A stretch of DNA of 64,000 bases from Myxococcales bacterium. GTDB lineage: Bacteria > Myxococcota_A > Polyangia > Polyangiales > JADJMO01. Both the position numbers and the translations under genes were made by a program. Below are positions 34,382 to 41,963 of the stretch, piece after piece. The notes beneath the pieces were generated by a model. The model made no database searches. It saw only the letters and a list, made by a program, of their open reading frames with translations, and was not told the DNA's origin. Positions within the stretch are counted from its first letter, which is position 1; each line of letters begins with the position of its first letter. The stretch spans positions 248,001-312,000 of the forward strand of contig JADJMO010000004.1 of assembly GCA_016709545.1 (NCBI GenBank). The letters run 5' to 3'.

Positions 34382-35748
34382 TGCGCGCGCTCGCCACGCT
34401 CGCCGGGGTCGCCACGGCGGTCTCCACGCTGGCGATCTCGACCGCCGCGCTCGCCGGGCCCGCCGAGACCTACGGCTTCTTGTCCCGCTCCACCGCGATG
34501 GGCGGCGCCGTCAGCGCCGACGCCACCGACGTGAGCGCCAACTTCTACAACCCCGCGGGCCTCGCGTCGGCGCCCGGGGTCCGCATCGACATCGGCTACA
34601 TGCGCGCCAACGCCTCGCTGCGCATGAACGGCAAGGACAACGCCGTCGACGCCGTGCACGGCCTCGTGTTCGGCCTGGTCGCGCCCGGCAAGCTGCTCGG
34701 GATGCCGTTCGCGTTCGGCGTCGCGCTCCACCTGCCCGACGACCGCGTGTTCCGCGTGCGCGCGCTCGACCAGCAGCAGCCGCGCTGGGAGATCTACGAC
34801 AACCGCCCCCAGCGCCTGTTCTTCGGCGCGCACCTCGCGATCCAGCCGGTGAAGTGGCTCGAGATCGGCGGCGGCCTCGTGTTCCTCGCCGCCACGCGCG
34901 CGCGGCTCGACATCACCGGCGACCTCAGCCTGAGCGACGCGGCCACGAGCCGGCTCCGCCACGAGGTCGACGCCGACCTCACCTCCATTCGCTACCCGCA
35001 GCTCGGCCTGCGCCTCAAACCCACCGATCGCCTGCGCCTCTCGGCCGTGTATCGCGGCGAGTTCCAGCTCACCCTCGACATCGAGGCGCGCCTCGCGGTG
35101 CAGGCCAAGCTGCGCGACAGCAGCTGCGCCACCACGCTGTGCGTCCCCTTCTTCACCTACCTCACCACCTCCTCGGTGAATGCGTTCCTGCCGCGACAGG
35201 TCGTGCTCGGCGGCAGCTACGATCTCACGCCCGACGTCACCCTCGACGCCGACGTCACCTGGATCCAGTGGTCGTCGTACAAGTCGCCCATGAGCGCGGT
35301 CACGGCGCAGACCAAGTTCGACCCGCCGCCCGGCTTCCCCGCGAGCCTCACGCCCGAGAAGCCCGCGCCCACGGTGGTGCTCCCGCCCAACTTCCAGAAC
35401 CGCGTGGTGCCGCGGATCGGGGTCGAGGCGCGCCTCCCGCTCTCGCCCAAGGGCCACTCGCTCGCCCTCCGCGGCGGCTATTTCTACGAGCGCTCGCCGG
35501 TGCCTCCGCAGTCGGGGGGCACCAACTTCGTCGACGCCGATCGCCACGCCTTCTCGGTCGGCACCGGGCTCAAGCTGCACGCGCCGTTCACCGAGATGCC
35601 CGGCGACATCCACTTCGATCTGCACGCGCAGTGGTCGTACCTGCCCGAGCGCGTGTTCACCAAGGACTCCCCCGCCGATCCGATCGGCGACTACCGCGCG
35701 AGCGGCCAGATCTGGTCGTTCGGCACCACCCTGGGGCTGGCTTTCTGA
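34381..35748 (+). CDS. FadL-like (OmpP1 family) outer-membrane protein, second copy
   Basis: A 455-residue barrel with a signal (MRALATLAGVATAVSTLAIS, cleavage near ALA-G) and the FadL-type start YGFLSRSTAMGGAVSA followed by FYNPAGLAS. It ends with TTLGLAF, a barrel-terminal Phe. It resembles its upstream neighbour in layout, but the sequences have diverged and this one has a Cys pair (SSCATTLCVPF), so it is an old duplication or a paired channel. It is translationally coupled at both ends (TGATG) to its neighbours. Confidence 0.85.
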   Translation: MRALATLAGVATAVSTLAISTAALAGPAETYGFLSRSTAMGGAVSADATDVSANFYNPAGLASAPGVRIDIGYMRANASLRMNGKDNAVDAVHGLVFGLVAPGKLLGMPFAFGVALHLPDDRVFRVRALDQQQPRWEIYDNRPQRLFFGAHLAIQPVKWLEIGGGLVFLAATRARLDITGDLSLSDAATSRLRHEVDADLTSIRYPQLGLRLKPTDRLRLSAVYRGEFQLTLDIEARLAVQAKLRDSSCATTLCVPFFTYLTTSSVNAFLPRQVVLGGSYDLTPDVTLDADVTWIQWSSYKSPMSAVTAQTKFDPPPGFPASLTPEKPAPTVVLPPNFQNRVVPRIGVEARLPLSPKGHSLALRGGYFYERSPVPPQSGGTNFVDADRHAFSVGTGLKLHAPFTEMPGDIHFDLHAQWSYLPERVFTKDSPADPIGDYRASGQIWSFGTTLGLAF

Positions 35749-36878
35749 TGGCGGGCGTTCTGATGGCCGTGCCCTCGCGGATCGCCCTGCTCGGCTGCGC
35801 GCTCCTCTGCGCGTGCGCCACGCTGGCCGACGCCGGTCGCGGCGACGTCGATCTGCCGAACGTCTTCTCGGGGCCGTTCCGTACGCTCAAGCGCGCGCGT
35901 CGCTGCTACGACGATCCGACCACGGGCCAGCAGTTCTGCGTCGGCGACGACGAGCTGCCCGAGGGCACCCAGAACGGCATCGCCAAGTACCCGGGCCTCC
36001 CGCCCTCCCGCTCCCCGAGCGCGCTCGTGCGCGGGCCGCTGCACGTGATCCTGTTCGTGGGGCGCGGCAAGGAGGGCTCCGCCACCGACCGCATCGCGCG
36101 GCTCGAGTCGAAGGACGCGCGCAAGTTCGACGACGTGGTCGACGTGCTGCCCCTCGATCGCCCCGACGAGGGCGCGAGCATCGGCGATCCCTGGGCCCTC
36201 GACGTCGACGGCAAGGTCACCCTCTACTACTCGTCGCCCACCGGCGGCATCTTCCGCGCGCGCGCCCGCGATGGCCTCGTGGGCTCCTCGTTCGACAAGG
36301 ACGGGCCGATCGCCCTCGAGGGCGCCGCGAGCCCGCTGGAGACCGAGCCCGCGCGGGCGCCCTCGGTCATGCTGTTCGGCGGTCGCTACCGCCTGTTCTA
36401 CGCGTCCGGCACCCACCTGTTCGAGGCCGAGAGCACCGACGGCCTGCGCTTCCGCCGACTCGGCGTCGCCCTCGCGCCGAGCGCGTCCGTCGATCCCGCC
36501 ACCCTCCCGGAGGGCGTGCGGCCCCCGTTCGACGACGCGAGCGTCGACGACCCGTGCGTCGATCGCATCCTCACCCCCGCCGGGCGCGTGCTCGTCCGCC
36601 TGCTCTACACGGGCCGCGACAAGAGCGGCGGGTCGTCGATCGGGTACGCCGGTCGCTTCGGCGACGAGGGCGCGTTCGAGAAGCGCGCGGGCTTCGTCTA
36701 CGGCGGCAAGCTCCCGGGCGGCCTCACCAAGAACTCCCACGCCAACGCGCCCGCCGTCGCGCGCTTCGACGACTTCGCGCTCCTCTACGCCAACCAGGAC
36801 ACCGGCGAGAGCATCCAGCGCCTCGGGGTCGCCATCTCCCCCCAGACGATCTCGCTGCCTTATCCTGAATCTCCCTGA
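35748..36878 (+). CDS. Lipoprotein with beta-propeller (GH43-like) repeats
   Basis: A 376-residue lipoprotein coupled to the FadL-like gene by TGATG. The signal ends in LLGCALLCAC; either Cys around 22-24 could be lipidated. The body carries repeated propeller-like blades: GDPWALDVDGKVTLYYSS, VMLFGGRYRLFYASG, and VDDPCVDRILTP, recalling five-bladed GH43/GH32-type folds. The acidic residues of those hydrolases cannot be aligned with certainty, so enzymatic activity is only possible. With two FadL-like channels in the operon, a role in binding or processing a hydrophobic or glycosylated compound at the outer membrane is an inference. Confidence 0.7.
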   Translation: MAGVLMAVPSRIALLGCALLCACATLADAGRGDVDLPNVFSGPFRTLKRARRCYDDPTTGQQFCVGDDELPEGTQNGIAKYPGLPPSRSPSALVRGPLHVILFVGRGKEGSATDRIARLESKDARKFDDVVDVLPLDRPDEGASIGDPWALDVDGKVTLYYSSPTGGIFRARARDGLVGSSFDKDGPIALEGAASPLETEPARAPSVMLFGGRYRLFYASGTHLFEAESTDGLRFRRLGVALAPSASVDPATLPEGVRPPFDDASVDDPCVDRILTPAGRVLVRLLYTGRDKSGGSSIGYAGRFGDEGAFEKRAGFVYGGKLPGGLTKNSHANAPAVARFDDFALLYANQDTGESIQRLGVAISPQTISLPYPESP

Positions 36879-36942
36879 CGACCCTTCAGCCTGACACTTC
36901 GTCGATCCACACGGCCGAAATGGGCTGTATTGTCCCCGAGCA

Positions 36943-37857
36943 ATGAAGCCTTTGGTCAAGAAGGTCCTGCTGGGACTGGGTGGGGTGGTGGCGATCGTGG
37001 TGGTGGGTGGCTGTGCCTTCTACGCGGTCCAGGCGTCGGCCTTCGAGGGGTCGATGGACAAGGTCTACGACGTGCCCCTCCCCAAGGTGGAGCGCTCCAC
37101 CGATCCCGTCGTGCTCGCGCGCGGCAAGCACGTGGTCGAGGCGCTGGGCGGATGCAGCTCTGCGGACTGCCACGGCAAGGACCTCGCGGGAGGACGCCCG
37201 CTCGTCATGGGCCCGGTCGGCACCTTCACGGGCCCGAACATCACGCCGGGCGGCATGCTCACGGCGTACTCCGACGCCGAGCTCGTGCGGTTGATGCGCC
37301 ACGGTCTCAAGAAGGACGGCCGCTCGCTCGCGTTCATGCCGGTCCAGGACTTCAGCTGGCTCGACGACGGCGACCTCGCTGCCGCCGTCTCGTACCTGCG
37401 AACGGTGCCGAGCGTCTCCAAGGCCAACGGTCTCGTGAAGGCCGGACCGATCGGGAAGATCCTCGACCGGAAGGACAAGTTCATCATCGACGTCGCCCGA
37501 CGCATCGACCACCAGAAGGCCGACCTCGCGCCGAAGCCGACGCCGACGCCGGAGTACGGCAAGTACCTCTCCCGCCTCTGCACCGGCTGTCACGGCGAGG
37601 GGCTCTCGGGCGGCCCGATCCCCGGCGCGCCCAAGTCGATGCCGATCCCGCTCAACCTCACGCCCGACGCGACCGGCCTCGCCGGCTGGAAGTACGAGGA
37701 CTTCGACAAGCTGCTCACGCTGGGTGTGCGGAAGAACGGCGCGACGTTGAACCCGTTCATGCCGGTCACGAGCTTCGCGCAGATGGACGAGACCGAGAAG
37801 CGCGCGCTCTTCGCCTACCTGATGGCCCAGCCTCCCCGCCCCTTCGGCGGCCGCTAG
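36943..37857 (+). CDS. Membrane-anchored diheme cytochrome c
   Basis: A 304-residue protein with one N-terminal membrane helix (VLLGLGGVVAIVVVGGCAFY) and two cytochrome c domains in the periplasm. The C-terminal haem site is a normal CTGCH (213-217). The N-terminal one reads CSSADCH (71-77), a CX4CH spacing that is rare. Each domain has a FMPV segment (Met132 and a second about residue 281) that could supply the sixth haem ligand. It should carry electrons between membrane dehydrogenases or quinol oxidation and a terminal acceptor. A partly conserved Cys24 after the helix could make it a lipoprotein instead. It is transcribed alone. Confidence 0.85.
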   Translation: MKPLVKKVLLGLGGVVAIVVVGGCAFYAVQASAFEGSMDKVYDVPLPKVERSTDPVVLARGKHVVEALGGCSSADCHGKDLAGGRPLVMGPVGTFTGPNITPGGMLTAYSDAELVRLMRHGLKKDGRSLAFMPVQDFSWLDDGDLAAAVSYLRTVPSVSKANGLVKAGPIGKILDRKDKFIIDVARRIDHQKADLAPKPTPTPEYGKYLSRLCTGCHGEGLSGGPIPGAPKSMPIPLNLTPDATGLAGWKYEDFDKLLTLGVRKNGATLNPFMPVTSFAQMDETEKRALFAYLMAQPPRPFGGR

Positions 37858-37887
37858 AACCCGTGCAGCCCGAAGGGACACCGCGCA

Positions 37888-37903
37888 GGGGGCGAAGCGC
37901 CCG
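37888..37903. terminator. GC-rich hairpin between convergent genes
   Basis: GGGGGCGAAGCGCCC-type stem (about 5 bp, GAA loop) sits 30 bases past the cytochrome stop and 28 bases beyond the stop of the convergent small-protein gene. No T-run follows on either strand, so termination is only suggested by position. Confidence 0.35.
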
Positions 37904-37931
37904 GAGCGGTGGCGCGTAGGGCAAACCAGAA

Positions 37932-38453
37932 CTACGGCCGGACGGCGACGACGAGGCCGCCGGCCTTGTACGGCACCTGCCACGGCAACACTGGTGTGCC
38001 CTTGGGCTGCGTGTAGGTGCCCTTGGCGACCTGCACGCCCTTCGCGTCCTTGAGGACCATGTCCATCTTCGGTGTGGCGCCGGGCGTGACGAGCGTGATC
38101 TCGACCGTGTGACCGGTGGGGAGCGACTCCTTCACCGTGGCGCCCACCGTGAGGGGCAGCGCCTTGGTGCTGAGCACCACGTAGTGCGAGTAGACGGTCC
38201 ACGGCGGGCTCGCGAGCGCCGACGCGAACTGCGAAGGGATCGAGCTCGGGAGGGTCTTGGTGCCGTGCAGGAGCGTGAACTCGACGGTGTTGCCCACCGC
38301 GGAGCTCGCCGAGACGGACGACGACGCGCTGTTCTTGCCGGTCACGGTCGACGGCGCGCCAGCGCCGGGGCCTGCGGCGGCGACGGACGCCACCGCAGAC
38401 ACCACGGCGAAGGCCACGGCGACGAAGCCTCGCGTTCTCGATCCCGCTCGCAT
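37932..38453 (-). CDS. Exported protein of unknown function in a sigma/anti-sigma operon
   Basis: A 173-residue secreted protein with a signal peptide (RTRGFVAVAFAVVSAVASVA, cleavage near AAG), a Ser/Thr-rich segment and a beta-rich body (TVEFTLLHGTKTLPSS, HTVEITLVTPGATPKM, KDAKGVQVAKGTYT). No family recognised. It begins two bases after the anti-sigma stop, so it is the third gene of that operon and probably a target or modulator of the envelope response. The frame could start at 38744, but that would overlap the anti-sigma gene and lose the signal. Confidence 0.68.
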   Translation of the reverse strand: MRAGSRTRGFVAVAFAVVSAVASVAAAGPGAGAPSTVTGKNSASSSVSASSAVGNTVEFTLLHGTKTLPSSIPSQFASALASPPWTVYSHYVVLSTKALPLTVGATVKESLPTGHTVEITLVTPGATPKMDMVLKDAKGVQVAKGTYTQPKGTPVLPWQVPYKAGGLVVAVRP

Positions 38454-38455
38454 GG

Positions 38456-39166
38456 TCACTTGGATGCCTCGTTGCCGGTCAACCAGACGACGCTCTCGCC
38501 GTTCTGCGTGTAGATGATGGAGGCGCCTTCGCTGACCTCGAGGTTCTCGACCTTCAGCGTGGGCTCGGACTCGGGGATCGGCGCCGGCGCGGGGGCGGGC
38601 GGCTTGATGGCAACGGTCTCGGTGGGCTTGGCGCTCGGCGTGTTCGTCGCGATGGGAGCAACTGGGGTCTCGGGGATCGGGTTCGAGCGGAGGAACACCA
38701 CGAGCGCCGCTGCCGCCGCCGCAACCAGCACGAACGCACCCCACACCACGGTGTTCTTGGAGCGGCGCGCCCCCCGCGACGTGGCGGGGTGGACGTCGGA
38801 GACACGCTGCGCCACCTCGCGCGACGCGGCCGGATCCGCGACATCGACGTCAGAGGCGCCGCCCTTCACCAGACGCAGAGGCGCGCGCTCGGCCTCGGCC
38901 TCGGCCACGGGCAAGCGCTCCATCACGCCCTCGACGATCGAGTCGACCTTGGCCTCGGCGTAGACGCGGGGCGCGTCCTCGCGGAGGAACTGGCCGATCG
39001 CCGTGAGCGCCCGCACCCGCGCGCGGAGGGCGCGATCGCCCTTCAGCTGAGCTTCGAACGCGGCGAGCGCCTCGCCCTCGAGCTCGCCGTCGACGTACGC
39101 GAGCAGGGCGAGCTCGTCGGCGGCGAGCGCCTCGTCTCCATCCTGTTCGTGGTCGTGGGGGCTCAT
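38456..39166 (-). CDS. Anti-sigma factor, single-pass membrane protein
   Basis: A 236-residue protein. The N-terminal cytosolic part (about 14-90) resembles the anti-sigma fold (ELALLAYVDGELEGEALAAF, a match to the DGEL helix of zf-HC2-type factors) but lacks the His-Cys-Cys zinc ligands. A basic stretch leads to one membrane helix (TVVWGAFVLVAAAAAALVVFL, 139-159) and a Pro/Ala-rich periplasmic tail ending in a short beta segment. The ATG overlaps the stop of the sigma factor gene and has GGAG eight bases upstream, the classic ECF operon layout. It should hold the sigma factor at the membrane until an envelope signal releases it. Confidence 0.8.
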   Translation of the reverse strand: MSPHDHEQDGDEALAADELALLAYVDGELEGEALAAFEAQLKGDRALRARVRALTAIGQFLREDAPRVYAEAKVDSIVEGVMERLPVAEAEAERAPLRLVKGGASDVDVADPAASREVAQRVSDVHPATSRGARRSKNTVVWGAFVLVAAAAAALVVFLRSNPIPETPVAPIATNTPSAKPTETVAIKPPAPAPAPIPESEPTLKVENLEVSEGASIIYTQNGESVVWLTGNEASK

Positions 39167-40056
39167 GACGGGTTCTCCTCTGCGTAACAATCGGCCAGTG
39201 CGCGTTGCAGTTTCTGACGGGCGTGGAACAGGCGAGACATGATGGTGCCCTTGGACACCTGCATGGCCTCTGCCATCTCCTCGTAGGACATGCCTTCGAC
39301 CTCGCGCATCAGGATGACCGCCTTGTGGTACGAAGGTAACGCGTCGATGGCGTGGCGCATGCGGTCGGCGAGCTCCTTGCGACGGAGCACGTCGATCGGG
39401 TCGGCGCCGTCGACCCGAGCGAGCCAGAGCGGGTCCTGTCCCGCTTCGACGCCGGGACTGGACGATCGGTGACGGTCTTCTTCGAGTTCGTCGGTGTTGC
39501 GCCCAGGGCGGCGCACGAGGTCGATCGCGAGGTTCGTGACGATGCGATAGAGCCACGTGAAGAAGCTGGAAGAGCCCTGGAACGTGGGCAAGGACTTGTG
39601 GACCCGGAGGAAGGCGTCCTGGACGATGTCCCGAGCGTCTTGCTCGTTGCGGACGAGCGAGAGTGCGATCGCGAACGCTCGTCGCTGATGGCGCTCGACG
39701 AGCTTGCGAAACGCAGCCCCGTCTCCTTTCTGTGCGCGCCGTACGAGCTCAAGATCGACCTCCGCTTCACCTTCGCGTGCCGCACGCAACGCGCGGGCCC
39801 TTTCGATCGGTGATTCGGCCGGATCGGGATCGTCCGGGAGAATCGGGGGAATCGAGGGAACGGTGTTGGTGGGTCTCGACGCTGCTTCGGCCGATGAAAG
39901 CATCTGCGGCGCCTTGGGGTGAGACGCAGATGTCGCGCCCGTATTCACGGGGGCCTCGTCCTCCTCGGTGGCCACACTCTCGGCGTCCCGACTCGGGTCA
40001 CCCCGACTCGGCTCTGCAGCGCGGCGGGTCCGCGGCGTGGGGCCCTTGGCCGTCAT
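39163..40056 (-). CDS. ECF-family RNA polymerase sigma factor
   Basis: The conserved core has sigma region 2 (about residues 105-175: LVERHQRRAFAIALSLVRNE, DARDIVQDAFLRVHKSL, FFTWLYRIVTNLAID) and region 4 (about 225-285: LPSYHKAVILMREVEGMSYE, EMAEAMQVSKGTIMSRLFHA). The C-terminus contains a Cys and ends AEENPS. The start is uncertain: ATG at 40056 gives 297 residues with a long disordered N-terminus, and ATG at 39903 gives 246. It is cotranscribed with its probable anti-sigma factor. It is divergent from the NtrY-like kinase, with a short shared promoter region. Confidence 0.88.
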   Translation of the reverse strand: MTAKGPTPRTRRAAEPSRGDPSRDAESVATEEDEAPVNTGATSASHPKAPQMLSSAEAASRPTNTVPSIPPILPDDPDPAESPIERARALRAAREGEAEVDLELVRRAQKGDGAAFRKLVERHQRRAFAIALSLVRNEQDARDIVQDAFLRVHKSLPTFQGSSSFFTWLYRIVTNLAIDLVRRPGRNTDELEEDRHRSSSPGVEAGQDPLWLARVDGADPIDVLRRKELADRMRHAIDALPSYHKAVILMREVEGMSYEEMAEAMQVSKGTIMSRLFHARQKLQRALADCYAEENPS

Positions 40057-40123
40057 CGGCTGCGAGCCTACCACGGCTTTCCCGCCCTCCGACGTCGTCC
40101 TTGGCGTACATGTAGGAACGTCC

Positions 40124-41928
40124 GTGCAGCTCCGAATTCGCCTGACCCTGGCCCTGGCGGCCATCGGCTTGATCACCTCCCTCGCGGTGGCGGTGGTCAT
40201 CCGTGGCGCGCTCGTGGCCGAGGAGCGCGATCGGTTCGAGGCCCGCGTCCGGTCGGCCGTGACGGATGTACAGCGCGCGTTCGAGCGCCACGCCGCGGCC
40301 GATCGCGCCGCCCTCGAGCGCACCTGCGCCGCCGACCCCATCGTCGACCGAGCGCTGGTCGCCGCCAAGGCGCGCGCCGACATCGAGAAGCTGGGCCCGC
40401 AGGATCCCGAGCTGGGACGCCTCCAGGTGGCCGCGGCCCAGGCGCGCGCGGCCGTCGCCGCCGGGGGTCCCGCGCTCGCGACCGCCCTCGGCGCCGACGA
40501 AGTGTGGATCGTCGACGCGCGCGATGGCTTCGTCCTCGCCGCCCCCAAGGGCTCCCGCGCCACCGTCGGCGCGAAGGACGCCCGCCGGCTCCGGCAGGCC
40601 ATGGGCGTGGGGTCGCCGTCCGTCGGCCCGAGGGCACCGCCCTGCTCGCCCGGTGCGCCCGGGAGGAGCGCGGCGAGGCAGTGCTCGTGTCGGCCTTCCG
40701 CAAGCTCGACCGTCCGTTCTTCGATCAGATCGCCGACGAGGTGCGGGGCAGCCGCATCCTCGCACCCGGTGAGGCTCCGCGGGCCGGCGAGGAGGTCCGC
40801 ACGTTCTCCCTCGCCATGGTGCCCGCCGAGGACGCGGAGCCTGGCTCCCGTGCGGCGCCGCTCGATCTGCGGGTCGCCGTCAGCGGCGCCGCCCTGGTCA
40901 GCGCGATCGCGCGCATCGACCAGGTGATCGTCGTGTCGACCATCGTGTCCATCCTGTTCGGCGCCGCGGTCGGGTTCGCGGTCGCGCGGCGCCTCGTGCA
41001 GCCGCTCAACACCCTCGCCACCGAGGCCCGCAAGGTGGCCGAAGGCACCGCCGCGCCGGTCGAGGTCCGCGGCCGCGACGAGGTCGCCGAGCTCGCCAAG
41101 GCCTTCAACGCCATGATCGAGGACCTCGAGACCACCCGGAGGCGCCTCGGCGCGGCCGAGCGGGTCGCGGCGTGGCGCGAGGCCGCGCGCCGCATCGCCC
41201 ACGAGATCAAGAACCCGCTCGCCCCGATCCGCGCCTCGATCGAGACCCTGCGCCGCCTGCGCGCGCGCGAGGATCCCGCGTTCGACGGCTACTTCGACGA
41301 GGCCACCAAGACCGTGCTCCAGGAGGTGCGGCGCGTCGCGTCGATCGTCGACGAGTTCTCCCGCTACGCGCGCATCGCCCCACCCCGCCCCGCCGACGTG
41401 GATCCGGTGGAGATCGGTCGGCACGTGGTCGGCCTGTTCCAGGCCGAAGAGGAGCCGCAGACCAAGCCGGTCGCCGATCCGGTGCCGCGCCTCTCGATCG
41501 TCACCTCGCCCTGCGGCGCGCTCCGCGCCGACCGCGAGCAAATCGTCCAGGTGCTCGTGAACCTGGTCAAGAACGCCATGGAGGCGACGCGGCCCAAGGA
41601 CGGCAAGCCGGCGGGCCACGTGCGCGTCGAGGTCGAGCCGGCGGGCCCGGAGGCCGTGCGCTTCGTGGTGCGCGACGACGGCCCGGGCGTCGAGTCCACC
41701 ATCGTGACCCGCCTGTTCGAGCCCTACGCGTCGAACAAGCAGGGCGGTACCGGCCTCGGCCTCGCCATCGCCCAGCGCATCGCCGTCGAGCACGGCGGCG
41801 CCATCGCCTACGCGCGCGGCCCGAACGGGGGCGCGGTGTTCCGCGTGATCCTGCCCCGCCGCGGCCCGAAGGAGCCGCCGCCCGAGGAGCCGGTCGTGCC
41901 CCGCCCGCAGCAGCAGGGACCGACGTAG
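40124..41928 (+). CDS. NtrY-like membrane sensor histidine kinase (frameshifted)
   Basis: Repaired, a 601-residue kinase beginning at a GTG preceded by AGGAA. Two membrane helices (TLALAAIGLITSLAVAVVI and VVSTIVSILFGAAVGFAVA) bracket a periplasmic sensor of about 240 residues. HAMP follows, then the H-box RRIAHEIKNPLAPI, the N-box VNLVKNAMEA and the G-boxes RDDGPG and GTGLGLAIA, all intact; the order resembles NtrY. The frame is broken at the G run 40609-40612 within the sensor; one more G gives MGVGVAVRRPEG and links the frames 39968-40927 and 39919-41928. No response regulator gene is adjacent. It ends at a strong hairpin. Confidence 0.85.
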
Positions 41929-41936
41929 TTTCTAGA

Positions 41937-41960
41937 GCGGCCGCCCGTGGAGGCGGCCGC
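41937..41960. terminator. Perfect 9-bp hairpin between convergent genes
   Basis: GCGGCCGCC (41937-41945) pairs with GGCGGCCGC (41952-41960) around a 6-base loop, just past the stop of the NtrY-like kinase and three bases beyond the pilQ stop. Its place between convergent ends suggests a bidirectional terminator; there is no T-run. Confidence 0.55.
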
Positions 41961-41963
41961 CGT

